Assembly (NCBI GenBank): GCA_018268455.1 | Contig: JAFDWM010000295.1 | Coordinates: 20,991-84,990 of the forward strand | Source: Actinomycetota bacterium | GTDB taxonomy: Bacteria; Actinomycetota; Actinomycetes; Actinomycetales; Microbacteriaceae | DNA: 64,000 bases | Direction: 5' to 3' | The notes under the pieces: generated by a model | What the model was told of the DNA's origin: nothing | Database searches by the model: none | The model's input: the letters and a program-made list of their open reading frames with translations, nothing else | Shown here: piece by piece, positions 1 through 8,416 of the stretch | How positions within the stretch are numbered: the stretch's first letter is position 1 | Layout of the letters: the number at the start of each line of letters is the position of its first letter | Made by a program: the position numbers and the translations under genes

Positions 1-306
1 GAGTCGGCACGGCAGAACCTGCCGATCGCCCCGTTCGGGCACATCACCACCCGCTACCAGATCACGCTCGAGCTCGCCGATGTCACCGGTGTGCTCGCCA
101 CCGTCGCGGGGATCCTCAGCGAACACGGTGTCTCGATCGCGACCGTGCTGCAGACCGTCGACGCAGGCGGCGACAGCGCCACCGCGCGCGTCGTCATCGG
201 CACGCACCGTGCGACCGAGCAGGCGCTCAGCGACACCGTCGCGCGCCTTGCCGACGTGGACGCCGTCACCCGCGTGGTCTCCGTGCTGCGCGTCGAAGGC
301 GAGTGA
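1..306 (+). CDS. hom: Homoserine dehydrogenase, C-terminal end (partial)
   Basis: The window opens inside this gene; the last 101 codons are visible. The segment IAPFGHITTRYQITLELAD followed by GVLATVAGILSEHGVS is the C-terminal ACT domain of actinobacterial homoserine dehydrogenase, which makes homoserine from aspartate semialdehyde and is usually where threonine feedback acts. The catalytic NAD(P)-binding part lies outside the window. The stop is one base ahead of the GTG of thrB, so the two genes are almost certainly one transcript. The call rests on the ACT domain plus the thrB neighbour; with only the C-terminus visible another ACT-containing enzyme cannot be strictly excluded. Confidence 0.88.
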   Translation, partial: ESARQNLPIAPFGHITTRYQITLELADVTGVLATVAGILSEHGVSIATVLQTVDAGGDSATARVVIGTHRATEQALSDTVARLADVDAVTRVVSVLRVEGE

Positions 307-307
307 C

Positions 308-1279
308 GTGGGCGTGAGCGAGCGCGCCGCGGAGGCGCACGTGCCCCTCGGTCGCACGGTCGAGATCAGCGTCCCCGCGACGAGCGCGAACCTCGGGCCC
401 GGCTTCGACACCCTCGGACTCGCGCTGAGCATGTACGACGAGCTGGAGGTCGCCGCCCTCGAGGCCGGGCGCCTGGAGATCGAGGTCTCCGGATCCGGAG
501 CCGCGGAGATCGCACGCGACGAGAGCAACCTCGTGGTGCGCTCGATCGCGCACGTGTTCGCCGATGCGGGCGTGCCGATGCCGGGAATCCGGCTCGTCGC
601 TCGCAACGGCGTGCCGCACGGTCGCGGACTCGGATCCAGCGGGGCGGCCGTCGCCGCCGGCGTGCTGGCGGCGAAGGGACTGCTCGCGGGAATCGTGCGG
701 CTGGATGATGCCGCACTGCTGCGGCTCGCGACCGAGCTCGAAGGACATCCGGACAATGTCGCTCCCGCCCTCTTCGGCGGTCTCACGATCGCCTGGACCG
801 CCGAGCGCGGACCGCAGCACAAGAAGCTGCTGGTGCACCGCGGGGTCTCGCCCCTGGTGCTCGTGCCCGGCTACACGATGTCCACCAAGGCGGCGCGCAG
901 CCTGCAGCCGCAGCAGGTGCCGAGCGAGGACGCCGTCTTCAACGTCTCGCGCTCCGCGCTGCTCATCGCGGCGCTCACGCAGAGCCCCGATGTGCTGCTG
1001 GACGCGACCGAGGACCGGCTGCATCAGGACTACCGTGCCCCCGCGATGCCGGAGACCAGCCGGCTCGTGCGCGCGCTGCGTGCAGAGGGCTTCGCGGCGG
1101 TCGTCTCAGGCGCCGGCCCCAGCGTGCTCGTGCTGTGCGACGGGCCGGGTCATCGGCTCGACGCCGTGCGCATCGCGGATCAGGCGACGGACACTCCGTG
1201 GGAGCACCGGTTGGTCGCCGTCGATGTGCGAGGTGGTACAGTGAGGGAACGAGCGGAGGGTTCTTCGTCACAATCGTGA
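308..1279 (+). CDS. thrB: Homoserine kinase
   Basis: A 323-residue GHMP-family kinase that phosphorylates homoserine on the way to threonine. The N-terminal signature PATSANLGPGFDTLG is at about residues 23-37 and the glycine/serine-rich ATP loop PHGRGLGSSGAA at about 102-113. Length matches the family. GTG at 308 is chosen because it nearly abuts the hom stop; a second GTG at 314 is also possible. The gene is the last of the threonine cluster and its 3' end contains the best -10 candidate for the rho transcript. Confidence 0.93.
   Translation: MGVSERAAEAHVPLGRTVEISVPATSANLGPGFDTLGLALSMYDELEVAALEAGRLEIEVSGSGAAEIARDESNLVVRSIAHVFADAGVPMPGIRLVARNGVPHGRGLGSSGAAVAAGVLAAKGLLAGIVRLDDAALLRLATELEGHPDNVAPALFGGLTIAWTAERGPQHKKLLVHRGVSPLVLVPGYTMSTKAARSLQPQQVPSEDAVFNVSRSALLIAALTQSPDVLLDATEDRLHQDYRAPAMPETSRLVRALRAEGFAAVVSGAGPSVLVLCDGPGHRLDAVRIADQATDTPWEHRLVAVDVRGGTVRERAEGSSSQS
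1237..1242 (+). promoter_or_regulatory. Candidate extended -10 box for rho
   Basis: TACAGT preceded by TGG (extended -10 form) sits in the last codons of thrB. It would give a rho leader of about 230 nt. A loose TTGGTC at 1211 is 20 bases upstream, longer than ideal, so the -35 is unconvincing. The 196 bases between thrB and rho (1280-1475) contain no gene; a long leader is common for rho, which often controls its own synthesis. Confidence 0.35.
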
Positions 1280-1475
1280 TCCCGACCCGCGACGCACTTC
1301 CTGCGTCAGCCGCACAGCACCCGAAACCGCATCGCGAGCCGAATCCTGAGCTCGTCGTGAGCGTGTTCTCCGGGTGGCATGCCGGGGACAGCCTGTTCTC
1401 TGCATGATCGTGCGGTCGCGCCCGGCCATCGCCGTGCGCCCGCCGAATTGCCCACGACTTACAAGAGGAGTACTC

Positions 1476-3446
1476 GTGGAGACCATCTCCGAGACCCAGA
1501 CCGACACCTCGGCGCCCGTCGATTCGACGCCGTCCGCACAGGCCCCCGAAGCGGATGCACCCAAGGCACCGCGCAAGCGCGCGCCGCGCCGCGCCACCAC
1601 CGCCTCGGCGGCGGCCAAGGCCGCGGAGGCCGACAGCGCGGTTGTGGCCTCCGATGCCGCCCCGGCCGACAGTGCCCCCGCGGCGTCCGAGGCTCCGGCC
1701 GAGGAGGCCCCGAAGGCGAAGCGCCCGTCGCGCAGCCGGGCGAAGAAGACCGTGGAGGCCCCGGCCGACACCGATGCTCCCGCTGCCGAGACGGCGACCG
1801 AGACCGCGGCCGAGGCTTCGGCCGAGGAGGCCCCGAAGGCGAAGCGCCCGTCGCGCAGCCGGGCGAAGAAGACGGTGGAGGCCCCGGCCGACACCGACGC
1901 CGCAGCCGAGACGGCCGCCCCGCAGCCCGCCGAGGCACCCGCGACCGAGGCGCCCGCGACGGACGGCGCCGAGGCGACGCCTGCCGAGCCGCAGGCCGAG
2001 ACCCCCGCCGAGGCGGGTGACGAGTCGTCGACGCGCTCGCGCTCGCGCTCCCGTTCGCGCAGCCGCAACCGCGGCCAGGACGGCACCGGCCAGAACGGCC
2101 AGAACCAGGCGGCGCAGAACCAGAGCAACCACAACCAGAACGGCCGTGGCGGATCCGCTGACGCCGACGAGGACGGCGGCTCGGGCCGCGGCCGGCAGCG
2201 CAACAAGCGTCGCGGCGGCGGCAACCAGAACGTCGACGAGTTCGAGACCGAGATCGGCGAGGACGACGTCCTCATCCCGATTGCCGGCATCCTCGACGTG
2301 CTCGACAACTACGCCTTCGTGCGCACCACAGGCTACCTGTCCGGCCCCAGCGACGTGTACGTCTCGCTCGGTCAGGTGAAGAAGTACAACCTGCGCAAGG
2401 GCGACGCCGTCGTCGGCGCGATCAAGCAGCCCCGCGAGGGCGAGCAGCAGGGCCGGCAGAAGTACAACGCACTGGTCAAGGTCGACTCCGTCAACGGCCT
2501 GAGCACCGACGACGCCGCGGCACGCGTGGAGTTCTCCGCGCTCACCCCGCTGTACCCGCAGGAGCGCCTGCGCCTGGAGACGGCGCCGGAGAAGCTCACG
2601 CAGCGCATCATCGACCTCGTCGCCCCGATCGGCAAGGGCCAGCGCGGCCTCATCGTCGCGCCCCCGAAGGCGGGCAAGACGATCGTGCTGCAGCAGATCG
2701 CCAACGCGATCGCGATCAACAACCCCGAGGTGCACCTCATGGTCGTGCTCGTCGACGAGCGCCCCGAAGAGGTCACCGACATGCAGCGCACGGTGAAGGG
2801 CGAGGTCATCGCCTCGACCTTCGACCGTCCGGCGGAGGATCACACCACGGTCGCCGAGCTCGCCATCGAGCGTGCCAAGCGCCTGGTCGAGCTCGGCCGC
2901 GACGTGGTCGTGCTGCTCGATTCGATCACCCGTCTCGGCCGCGCCTACAACATCGCCGCCCCGGTGTCGGGCCGTGTGCTCACCGGTGGTGTCGACGCGT
3001 CGGCGCTGTACCCGCCGAAGCGGTTCTTCGGCGCCGCGCGCAATATCGAGAACGGCGGATCCCTGACGATCCTCGCCACCGCGCTCGTGGAGACCGGATC
3101 CAAGATGGACGAGGTCATCTTCGAGGAGTTCAAGGGCACCGGCAACAGCGAGCTGCGCCTGAGCCGCGCACTGGCCGACAAGCGGATCTTCCCGGCGGTG
3201 GACGTCAACGCGTCCTCGACCCGTCGCGAGGAGATGCTGCTGAGCCCCGACGAGGTCAAGATCACCTGGAAGCTGCGCCGCGCCCTCGCCGGGCTCGACC
3301 CGCAGCAGGCCCTGGAGGTCGTGCTCGGCAAGCTCAAGGAGACCGACTCCAACGTCGAGTTCCTGCTGCAGATGCAGAACGCGCAGCTGGGGAAGCCGTC
3401 TGCGGGCACCGGCCACAGCCACGCGTCCGAGAACAGCATCCGCTGA
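1476..3446 (+). CDS. rho: Transcription termination factor Rho
   Basis: A 656-residue hexameric RNA-dependent ATPase/translocase that ends transcription. GTG at 1476 is chosen because AAGAGGAG lies five bases upstream. Residues 1-260 are a low-complexity actinobacterial insertion, first Ala/Glu/Lys/Pro-rich with a duplicated 41-residue unit, then an Arg/Ser run and an Asn/Gln/Gly/Arg stretch. The RNA-binding domain starts at about 265 (GILDVLDNYAFVR). Walker A PPKAGKT is near 396-402 and the Walker B region VVVLLDSITRL near 476-486. The R-loop (GAARNIENGG) and Q-loop (KGTGNSEL) regions follow. E. coli Rho is about 419 residues, so nearly all the extra length is the basic N-terminal insertion, which probably adds RNA affinity. 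Confidence 0.96.
   Translation: METISETQTDTSAPVDSTPSAQAPEADAPKAPRKRAPRRATTASAAAKAAEADSAVVASDAAPADSAPAASEAPAEEAPKAKRPSRSRAKKTVEAPADTDAPAAETATETAAEASAEEAPKAKRPSRSRAKKTVEAPADTDAAAETAAPQPAEAPATEAPATDGAEATPAEPQAETPAEAGDESSTRSRSRSRSRSRNRGQDGTGQNGQNQAAQNQSNHNQNGRGGSADADEDGGSGRGRQRNKRRGGGNQNVDEFETEIGEDDVLIPIAGILDVLDNYAFVRTTGYLSGPSDVYVSLGQVKKYNLRKGDAVVGAIKQPREGEQQGRQKYNALVKVDSVNGLSTDDAAARVEFSALTPLYPQERLRLETAPEKLTQRIIDLVAPIGKGQRGLIVAPPKAGKTIVLQQIANAIAINNPEVHLMVVLVDERPEEVTDMQRTVKGEVIASTFDRPAEDHTTVAELAIERAKRLVELGRDVVVLLDSITRLGRAYNIAAPVSGRVLTGGVDASALYPPKRFFGAARNIENGGSLTILATALVETGSKMDEVIFEEFKGTGNSELRLSRALADKRIFPAVDVNASSTRREEMLLSPDEVKITWKLRRALAGLDPQQALEVVLGKLKETDSNVEFLLQMQNAQLGKPSAGTGHSHASENSIR
1689..1777 (+). 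repeat. Direct repeat in rho insertion, copy 1
   Basis: About 89 bases, repeated at an offset of 123 bases (41 codons) with only three mismatches seen by eye. It encodes the unit EAPAEEAPKAKRPSRSRAKK and the following residues. The offset is a multiple of three, so copy-number change would keep the frame. Confidence 0.85.
1812..1900 (+). repeat. Direct repeat in rho insertion, copy 2
   Basis: Second copy of the 89-base unit starting at 1689. The near identity at DNA level, not only at protein level, suggests a recent duplication or gene-conversion-like homogenisation. Confidence 0.85.
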
Positions 3447-3489
3447 TCCACGCACGCTGATCAGCTGCTGATTCACGGATCCGGTCGTC

Positions 3490-4569
3490 ATGTTCGAACA
3501 GGTCGAGGCGCTGCGCGACGAGCATCGCAGGGTGGAGAGGGAGCTCTCCGACCCCGAGGTGCACGCCGACGCGGCACGGGCGAAGCGCGTCAATCGCCGC
3601 TACGCCGAGCTCAGCCGCATCGTGAAGGCGCATGACGACTGGACCGCCGCCGGCGACGATCTCGAGACCGCACGCGAGTTCGCGCGCGAGGACGAGAGCA
3701 TCGCCGCGGAGATCCCGGCCCTCGAAGACGGTCTGCAGGCGGCGCAGGAGAAGCTGCGCCGTCTGCTGATCCCGCGGGATCCGGATGACGCACGCGACGT
3801 GATCATGGAGATCAAGGCGGGGGAGGGCGGAGCCGAATCCGCGCTCTTCGCCGCCGACCTGCTGCGCATGTACGTGCAGTACGCCGCGTCGCAGGGCTGG
3901 AAGACCGAGCTCCTCGAGCGCACCGAATCCGATCTCGGCGGCTACAAGGACGTGCAGGTCGCGATCAAGGGATCATCGACGGACCCGTCCCAGGGCGTGT
4001 GGGCGCACCTCAAGTACGAGGGCGGCGTGCACCGCGTGCAGCGGGTCCCCGCGACCGAGTCGCAGGGGCGCATCCACACCTCCACGACGGGCGTGCTGGT
4101 GTTCCCCGAGGTCGATGAGCCCGACGAGATCGCGATCAACCAGAACGACCTCAAGATCGACGTGTTCCGCTCGTCCGGCCCCGGCGGACAGTCCGTGAAC
4201 ACCACCGACTCCGCCGTGCGCATCACGCACGTGCCGAGCGGGATCGTCGTCTCCATGCAGAACGAGAAGTCGCAGCTGCAGAACCGCGAGGCGGCCATGC
4301 GCGTGCTGCGCGCCCGCCTGCTCGCCAAGCAGCAGGAGGAGCTCGACGCCGCGGCCTCCGACGCGCGGCGCTCGCAGATCCGCGGCATGGACCGCTCGGA
4401 GCGGATCCGCACCTACAACTTCCCCGAGAACCGGATCGCGGATCACCGCACCGGATTCAAGGCCTACAACCTCGACCAGGTGATGGACGGGGCGCTCGAG
4501 CCCATCATCGAGTCCGCGATCCACGCCGACGAGGAAGCGCGCCTCGCCGCACTGGGCACCGAGGGCTGA
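3490..4569 (+). CDS. prfA: Peptide chain release factor 1
   Basis: A 359-residue class I release factor that reads UAA and UAG and triggers peptidyl-tRNA hydrolysis. The catalytic GPGGQSVN motif is near residues 231-238, and the RF1-type anticodon-like tripeptide PAT (VPATES) near 187. RF2 would have SPF, so this is RF1. Full family length. The Shine-Dalgarno is weak (GGATCC ahead of ATG). The methyltransferase that modifies the GGQ glutamine, prmC, is 2 kb downstream. Confidence 0.97.
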   Translation: MFEQVEALRDEHRRVERELSDPEVHADAARAKRVNRRYAELSRIVKAHDDWTAAGDDLETAREFAREDESIAAEIPALEDGLQAAQEKLRRLLIPRDPDDARDVIMEIKAGEGGAESALFAADLLRMYVQYAASQGWKTELLERTESDLGGYKDVQVAIKGSSTDPSQGVWAHLKYEGGVHRVQRVPATESQGRIHTSTTGVLVFPEVDEPDEIAINQNDLKIDVFRSSGPGGQSVNTTDSAVRITHVPSGIVVSMQNEKSQLQNREAAMRVLRARLLAKQQEELDAAASDARRSQIRGMDRSERIRTYNFPENRIADHRTGFKAYNLDQVMDGALEPIIESAIHADEEARLAALGTEG

Positions 4570-4583
4570 GACCGCCCAGCCAG

Positions 4584-4589
4584 TATGCT
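4584..4589 (+). promoter_or_regulatory. -10 box TATGCT, leaderless spacing
   Basis: TATGCT ends six bases before the ATG at 4596, the spacing expected if transcription starts at the initiation codon. No Shine-Dalgarno is visible ahead of this gene. Confidence 0.5.
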
Positions 4590-4595
4590 CCGGCT

Positions 4596-5030
4596 ATGGG
4601 CCTCTTCTTCCTGCGCACGCTGATCTTCCTGGCGTCGTCCGCGCTCGGGCTGATCGTCGCCGACCTGCTGCTCTCGGGGTTCCTGATCGAATGGGAGCAC
4701 TGGTGGGGCTTCGTCATCTGCATCGTGATCTTCACGGTGCTGCAGAGCCTGCTCGCGCCGTGGATCACCTCGATGGCGAATCGCTACGCACCGGTGCTGC
4801 TGGGCGGCATCGGGATCATCTCGACGTTCGTCGCGCTGCTTGTGGTCGTGCTGCTGCCGATCGGAGGCCTGCGGATCTCCGACCTGCTCGCGTGGATCCT
4901 CGGACCGGTGATCGTCTGGCTCGTGACGGCGGTCTGCACCGTCGTGCTGCCGCTGCTGCTCATCAAACGCGAGGTGCGTGAGGCGGCGGCGACGGCCAAG
5001 GCGGCCAAGGCCGCACGCCGGGCCCGCTGA
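4596..5030 (+). CDS. Phage-holin-superfamily (DUF 4-TM) membrane protein
   Basis: A 144-residue protein with four hydrophobic segments (about residues 4-26, 35-57, 66-90, 97-122) and a short Ala/Lys/Arg-rich cytoplasmic tail. Length and topology fit the mycobacterial-type four-helix family named for similarity to holins (PF04020-like). There is no phage context, so lysis is not implied; the function is unknown. It converges on cysE with a 31-base gap. Confidence 0.7.
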   Translation: MGLFFLRTLIFLASSALGLIVADLLLSGFLIEWEHWWGFVICIVIFTVLQSLLAPWITSMANRYAPVLLGGIGIISTFVALLVVVLLPIGGLRISDLLAWILGPVIVWLVTAVCTVVLPLLLIKREVREAAATAKAAKAARRAR

Positions 5031-5061
5031 CCCCGCGCCGTCACCGGGCGCCGTGCAGGCG

Positions 5062-5655
5062 TCAGATCGAGTAGTCGGAGGAATCGGGCACGGACAGGAT
5101 CCGCGCGCCGTGGTCGCCCTCGACACGTGCGCGGGCGCGCGCCGGCACACCGGTGAGCACGGAGTCCGGCGGCGCATCCTTGGTGACGACGGCGTTGGCT
5201 CCGATCGCCGAACGGGCGCCGATGACGATCGGTCCGAGGATCTTCGCCCCCGCCCCGACGAGCACGCCGTCCTCGAGCGTGGGGTGGCGCTTGCCGGCGT
5301 CGCGGGTGCGACCGCCCAGCGTCACGCCGTGATAGAGCATCACGTCGTCGCCGATCTCCGCGGTCTCCCCGATGACCACGCCGGAGCCGTGATCGATGAA
5401 GAACCGGCGCCCGATCGTCGCGCCGGGGTGGATCTCGATCCCGGTGAGCCAGCGCGCGAGCTGAGAGCCGAGGCGGGCGGGGAAGCGGAACCCGCGCACC
5501 CACAGCGCGTGGTCGATCCGGTGCGCCCAGATCGCATGCAGCCCCGGGTACAGCAGGGCGATCTCGATGCCGCCGCGGGCCGCGGGGTCGCGGAGCCGGG
5601 CGGATGCGATGTCTTCGCGCATCCGCCCGACCCAGCTCATCCCGGTGCGTGGCAT
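5062..5655 (-). CDS. cysE: Serine O-acetyltransferase
   Basis: A 197-residue enzyme that acetylates serine with acetyl-CoA, the first step of cysteine synthesis. The left-handed beta-helix hexapeptide repeats run from about residue 75 ([19 protein letters not shown]) to [20 protein letters not shown], with the active-site-type [16 protein letters not shown] and LYHGVTLGG stretches. The N-terminal helical domain is the short form common in actinobacteria and Bacillus. Its ATG overlaps the cysK stop in a TGATG arrangement, so it is translationally coupled to and cotranscribed with cysK. Confidence 0.93.
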   Translation of the reverse strand: MPRTGMSWVGRMREDIASARLRDPAARGGIEIALLYPGLHAIWAHRIDHALWVRGFRFPARLGSQLARWLTGIEIHPGATIGRRFFIDHGSGVVIGETAEIGDDVMLYHGVTLGGRTRDAGKRHPTLEDGVLVGAGAKILGPIVIGARSAIGANAVVTKDAPPDSVLTGVPARARARVEGDHGARILSVPDSSDYSI

Positions 5656-6593
5656 CAGTCCTCGCGCAGGTCCTCGAACAGCGCCGTGGACAGGTACCGC
5701 TCGCCGGTGTCGGGCGCGATCACGACGATCGTCTTGCCGGCGTTCTCCTCGCGTGCGGCGACCTTGAGCGCCTGTGCGACGGCGGCGCCGCTGGAGATGC
5801 CGACGAGCAGACCCTCCTTCGCCGCGAGCGCGCGCGCCGTGGCCAGGGACTCGTCGAACTCGGCGGTCAGCACGTCGTCGATGACCTCGCGGTCCAGCAC
5901 CGCGGGGACGAAGTTCGGGCCGATGCCCTGGATCTTGGCCGGGCCGACGCGCCCCTCGCTGAGCAGCGGGGAATCCTTCGGCTCGACCGCGTAGACCGTC
6001 ACGTCGGGCTTGGCGGCCTTGAGCGCCTGGCCCACGCCGCTGACGGTTCCGCCGGTGCCGACGCCGGCGATGAAGATGTCCACGGCGCCGTCGGTGTCGC
6101 GCAGGATCTCCTGAGCGGTGGTCTCACGGTGGATCCGCGGGTTGGCGGCGTTCTCGAACTGACGCGCCCACACCGCGCCCGGCGTGGTGTCGATGATCTT
6201 CTGGAGCTCCTCGATCGCGCCGCTCATGCCCTTGGTCGGGTCGGAGAGCACGAGCTCGGCGCCGAAGGCCTTCAGCAGCACACGGCGCTCCTTCGACATG
6301 GACGCGGGCATCGTGAGGATGACGCGGTAGCCGCGCGCGGCGCCGACCATCGCCAGTGCGATGCCCGTGTTGCCGCTCGTGGCCTCGACGATCGTGCCGC
6401 CCGGCTTGAGCTCGCCTGAGGCCTCTGCGGCATCGACGATCGCGATGCCGATGCGGTCCTTGACGCTGGAGGCCGGGTTGAACGACTCGAGCTTGACCAG
6501 CACCGTGGCGCCGAGTCCCTCGGTGACGTGGTTCAGCTTGACCAGCGGGGTGTCGCCGAACGTGCTCGTGATGTCGGAGTGGATGCCTGCCAT
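5655..6593 (-). CDS. cysK: Cysteine synthase A (O-acetylserine sulfhydrylase)
   Basis: A 312-residue PLP enzyme that makes cysteine from O-acetylserine and sulfide. The PLP lysine is K45 in [11 protein letters not shown]; the substrate loop TSGNTGIAL and the phosphate-cradle loop GTGGTVSG follow. ATG at 6593 is chosen because GAAAGG lies seven bases upstream; an in-frame extension upstream has no homologous look. First gene of the cysK-cysE operon, whose products form the cysteine synthase complex in many bacteria. Confidence 0.96.
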   Translation of the reverse strand: MAGIHSDITSTFGDTPLVKLNHVTEGLGATVLVKLESFNPASSVKDRIGIAIVDAAEASGELKPGGTIVEATSGNTGIALAMVGAARGYRVILTMPASMSKERRVLLKAFGAELVLSDPTKGMSGAIEELQKIIDTTPGAVWARQFENAANPRIHRETTAQEILRDTDGAVDIFIAGVGTGGTVSGVGQALKAAKPDVTVYAVEPKDSPLLSEGRVGPAKIQGIGPNFVPAVLDREVIDDVLTAEFDESLATARALAAKEGLLVGISSGAAVAQALKVAAREENAGKTIVVIAPDTGERYLSTALFEDLRED

Positions 6594-6669
6594 GTCTGAC
6601 CTTTCGATGTGCTCTGCGTCGGTGATGCGAAGGCGCTGCTCGCTCGTCGCCGAGCGCACGGCCGAGCAC

Positions 6670-6675
6670 AGCCTA
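6670..6675 (-). promoter_or_regulatory. Candidate -10 box for cysK-cysE
   Basis: Reads TAGGCT on the minus strand, about 76 bases from the cysK ATG. The gene starts from a normal Shine-Dalgarno, so a leader of roughly 70 nt is implied. No good -35 was found. Confidence 0.35.
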
Positions 6676-6729
6676 GGACGCGGGTGTGTGCGGAGGGTGA
6701 ATGTGACGACCGGATTACGCTGGATGTCT

Positions 6730-7632
6730 ATGTCTGATCCCGTCGCGTCCGCAGACCCCGCCTCCTCCGGCACCGCAGCCTCCCTCGTCGTCGACCTGCT
6801 GCGTGGCGCCGCCGCGCGGCTCGCCGGCGCCGGTGTCGCGGATCCGTCCGTCGACGCGGAGCTGCTGCTCGGGCATGTGCTCGGCGCGAGCAGGGGAGAG
6901 GTGCAGGCCGCCGCGATCCGGGGCGCGGAGGTGTCTCCAGTCGAGGCCGCGGCCTTCGGCGCGCTGGTGGTGCGCCGGGCCGCGCGGGAGCCGCTGCAGC
7001 ACCTGACCGGTCTCGCGCCGTTCCGTCACCTCGAGCTCGCCGTCGGACCGGGGGTGTTCGTGCCGCGGCCGGAGACCGAGATCGTCGCGCAGTTCGCCAT
7101 CGACGCGCTCCTGAGTGCGGCGTCGCCGGAGCCGATCGGCGTCGATCTGTGCGCCGGGTCCGGGGCGATCGCCCTGGCGTTGGCGACGGAGGTGCCGCAC
7201 GCGCAGGTGCATGCGGTCGAGCTGTCGCCGCAGGCGCACGCCTGGGCGGCGCGCAACACCGCAGGCCGGCAGAATCTCCACCTCGTGCTCGGCGATCTGT
7301 CCGACGAGCTCATCGAGCTGGACGGCACGGTCGACGTCGTGATCTCGAACCCGCCGTACGTGCCGGACGACGCGATTCCCCGCGATCCGGAGGTGCGCCT
7401 GCACGATCCGGCGCTCGCCCTGTACGGCGGAGCGGACGGTCTCGACGTGGTGCGTGCGATCAGCCGGCGCGCCTGGGCACTGCTGCGGCCGGGCGGAGCA
7501 CTCGTGCTGGAGCACGCCGAGGTGCAGGGCGCGGCGGTCCGTGCGCTCCTGGACGCGGACGGCTGGCATGCGACCGCGACGCACCGCGATCTCACCCAGC
7601 GCGATCGCGCGACGACCGCGATCCGGCCCTGA
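6730..7632 (+). CDS. prmC: Release factor glutamine N5-methyltransferase
   Basis: A 300-residue SAM-dependent methyltransferase that modifies the glutamine of the release-factor GGQ motif. The SAM-binding motif DLCAGSGAIALAL is near residues 139-151 and the catalytic NPPY at 207-210 (SNPPYVPDD). The N-terminal helical domain is LRGAAARLAGAGVADPSVDAE-like, typical of PrmC. Two in-frame ATGs (6724, 6730) are close together; 6730 fits better with a TACGCT -10 box at 6716. Confidence 0.94.
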   Translation: MSDPVASADPASSGTAASLVVDLLRGAAARLAGAGVADPSVDAELLLGHVLGASRGEVQAAAIRGAEVSPVEAAAFGALVVRRAAREPLQHLTGLAPFRHLELAVGPGVFVPRPETEIVAQFAIDALLSAASPEPIGVDLCAGSGAIALALATEVPHAQVHAVELSPQAHAWAARNTAGRQNLHLVLGDLSDELIELDGTVDVVISNPPYVPDDAIPRDPEVRLHDPALALYGGADGLDVVRAISRRAWALLRPGGALVLEHAEVQGAAVRALLDADGWHATATHRDLTQRDRATTAIRP

Positions 7633-7702
7633 CCCCGCTCGGGACGGACCCGGCCGCCCGGAGCCGCGATCGGCGCTCAGCGGGATCGATGCGAGTGCCC
7701 CG

Positions 7703-7708
7703 TAGACT
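7703..7708 (+). promoter_or_regulatory. -10 box TAGACT for tsaC
   Basis: TAGACT lies nine bases ahead of the ATG at 7718, giving a leader of at most a few nucleotides. No Shine-Dalgarno is visible. Confidence 0.4.
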
Positions 7709-7717
7709 GGGCCGGTC

Positions 7718-8392
7718 ATGACCTCCCTCTTCGATAGCCGCGATGCGGATCAGATCCTCGGCGGCATGCGACAGGCGCGCCTGGCCATCGGCCGCGGTGA
7801 GCTCGTCGTGCTCCCCACCGACACCGTGTACGGCGTCGGCGCCGACGCCTTCAACCCCGCAGCCGTGCAGCGACTGCTCGACGCGAAGGGGCGCGGCCGG
7901 CAGCAGCCCCCGCCCGTGCTCGTCGGCGGTACCGCGACGCTCGCGGCGCTCGTCGAGAGCGTGCCGGAAGCGGTGCAGCGTCTCGTGGACGAGTTCTGGC
8001 CCGGCGGGCTGACCATCGTGCTGCCGTCCCAGCCGTCGCTGGTCTGGGACCTCGGCGAGACGCACGGCACGGTCGCGGTGCGCATGCCCGATCACAAGGT
8101 GGCCCTGGCGCTGCTCGAGGAGACCGGCCCGCTCGCGGTCTCCAGTGCGAACCTCACCGGACGTCCGGCCGCGGTCGAGGTCGCCGAGGCGCAGGACATG
8201 CTCGGCGACACCGTGTCGGTCTACCTCGACGCGGGGACGGCGGCGCTCGGCGTCTCCTCCACGATCGTCGATGCGACCTCGCTGGTGCGGCAGGTCGACG
8301 ACGAGCCCAAGGTGCGGGTGCTGCGCGAGGGCGCCGTCCCGCGCGCCGAGCTCGTCCGGGTGCTCGGCGACCTGCTCGAAGAGCAGCCCTGA
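7718..8392 (+). CDS. tsaC: L-threonylcarbamoyladenylate synthase (Sua5/YwlC/TsaC)
   Basis: A 224-residue enzyme that makes threonylcarbamoyl-AMP from threonine, bicarbonate and ATP for the t6A37 tRNA modification. The N-terminal motif LVVLPTDTVYGVGADAF and the later AVRMPDH and PLAVSSANLTGRPA are hallmarks. It has only the YrdC catalytic domain; the extra Sua5 domain of longer homologues is absent. The position between prmC and the wecA-like gene is the same as in mycobacteria. Confidence 0.93.
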   Translation: MTSLFDSRDADQILGGMRQARLAIGRGELVVLPTDTVYGVGADAFNPAAVQRLLDAKGRGRQQPPPVLVGGTATLAALVESVPEAVQRLVDEFWPGGLTIVLPSQPSLVWDLGETHGTVAVRMPDHKVALALLEETGPLAVSSANLTGRPAAVEVAEAQDMLGDTVSVYLDAGTAALGVSSTIVDATSLVRQVDDEPKVRVLREGAVPRAELVRVLGDLLEEQP

Positions 8393-8416
8393 TCCTCGAC
8401 GGATGAGGACGACGAC

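Noticed and set aside
1280-1475. A structured RNA or small gene in the 196 bases ahead of rho
   Set aside because: No reading frame with a credible start, no strong hairpin with T-run and no known riboswitch pattern was seen. It is best left as a leader region.
975-3593. 872-codon open frame on the minus strand across rho
   Set aside because: It is antisense to the well-supported rho gene and its translation is repetitive (Arg, Leu, Gly, Val-rich) without any domain. High-GC DNA commonly gives such mirror frames.
4596-5030. Holin-like protein as evidence of a prophage
   Set aside because: No other phage gene, attachment site or lysis partner is nearby, and the gene lies in conserved chromosomal surroundings.
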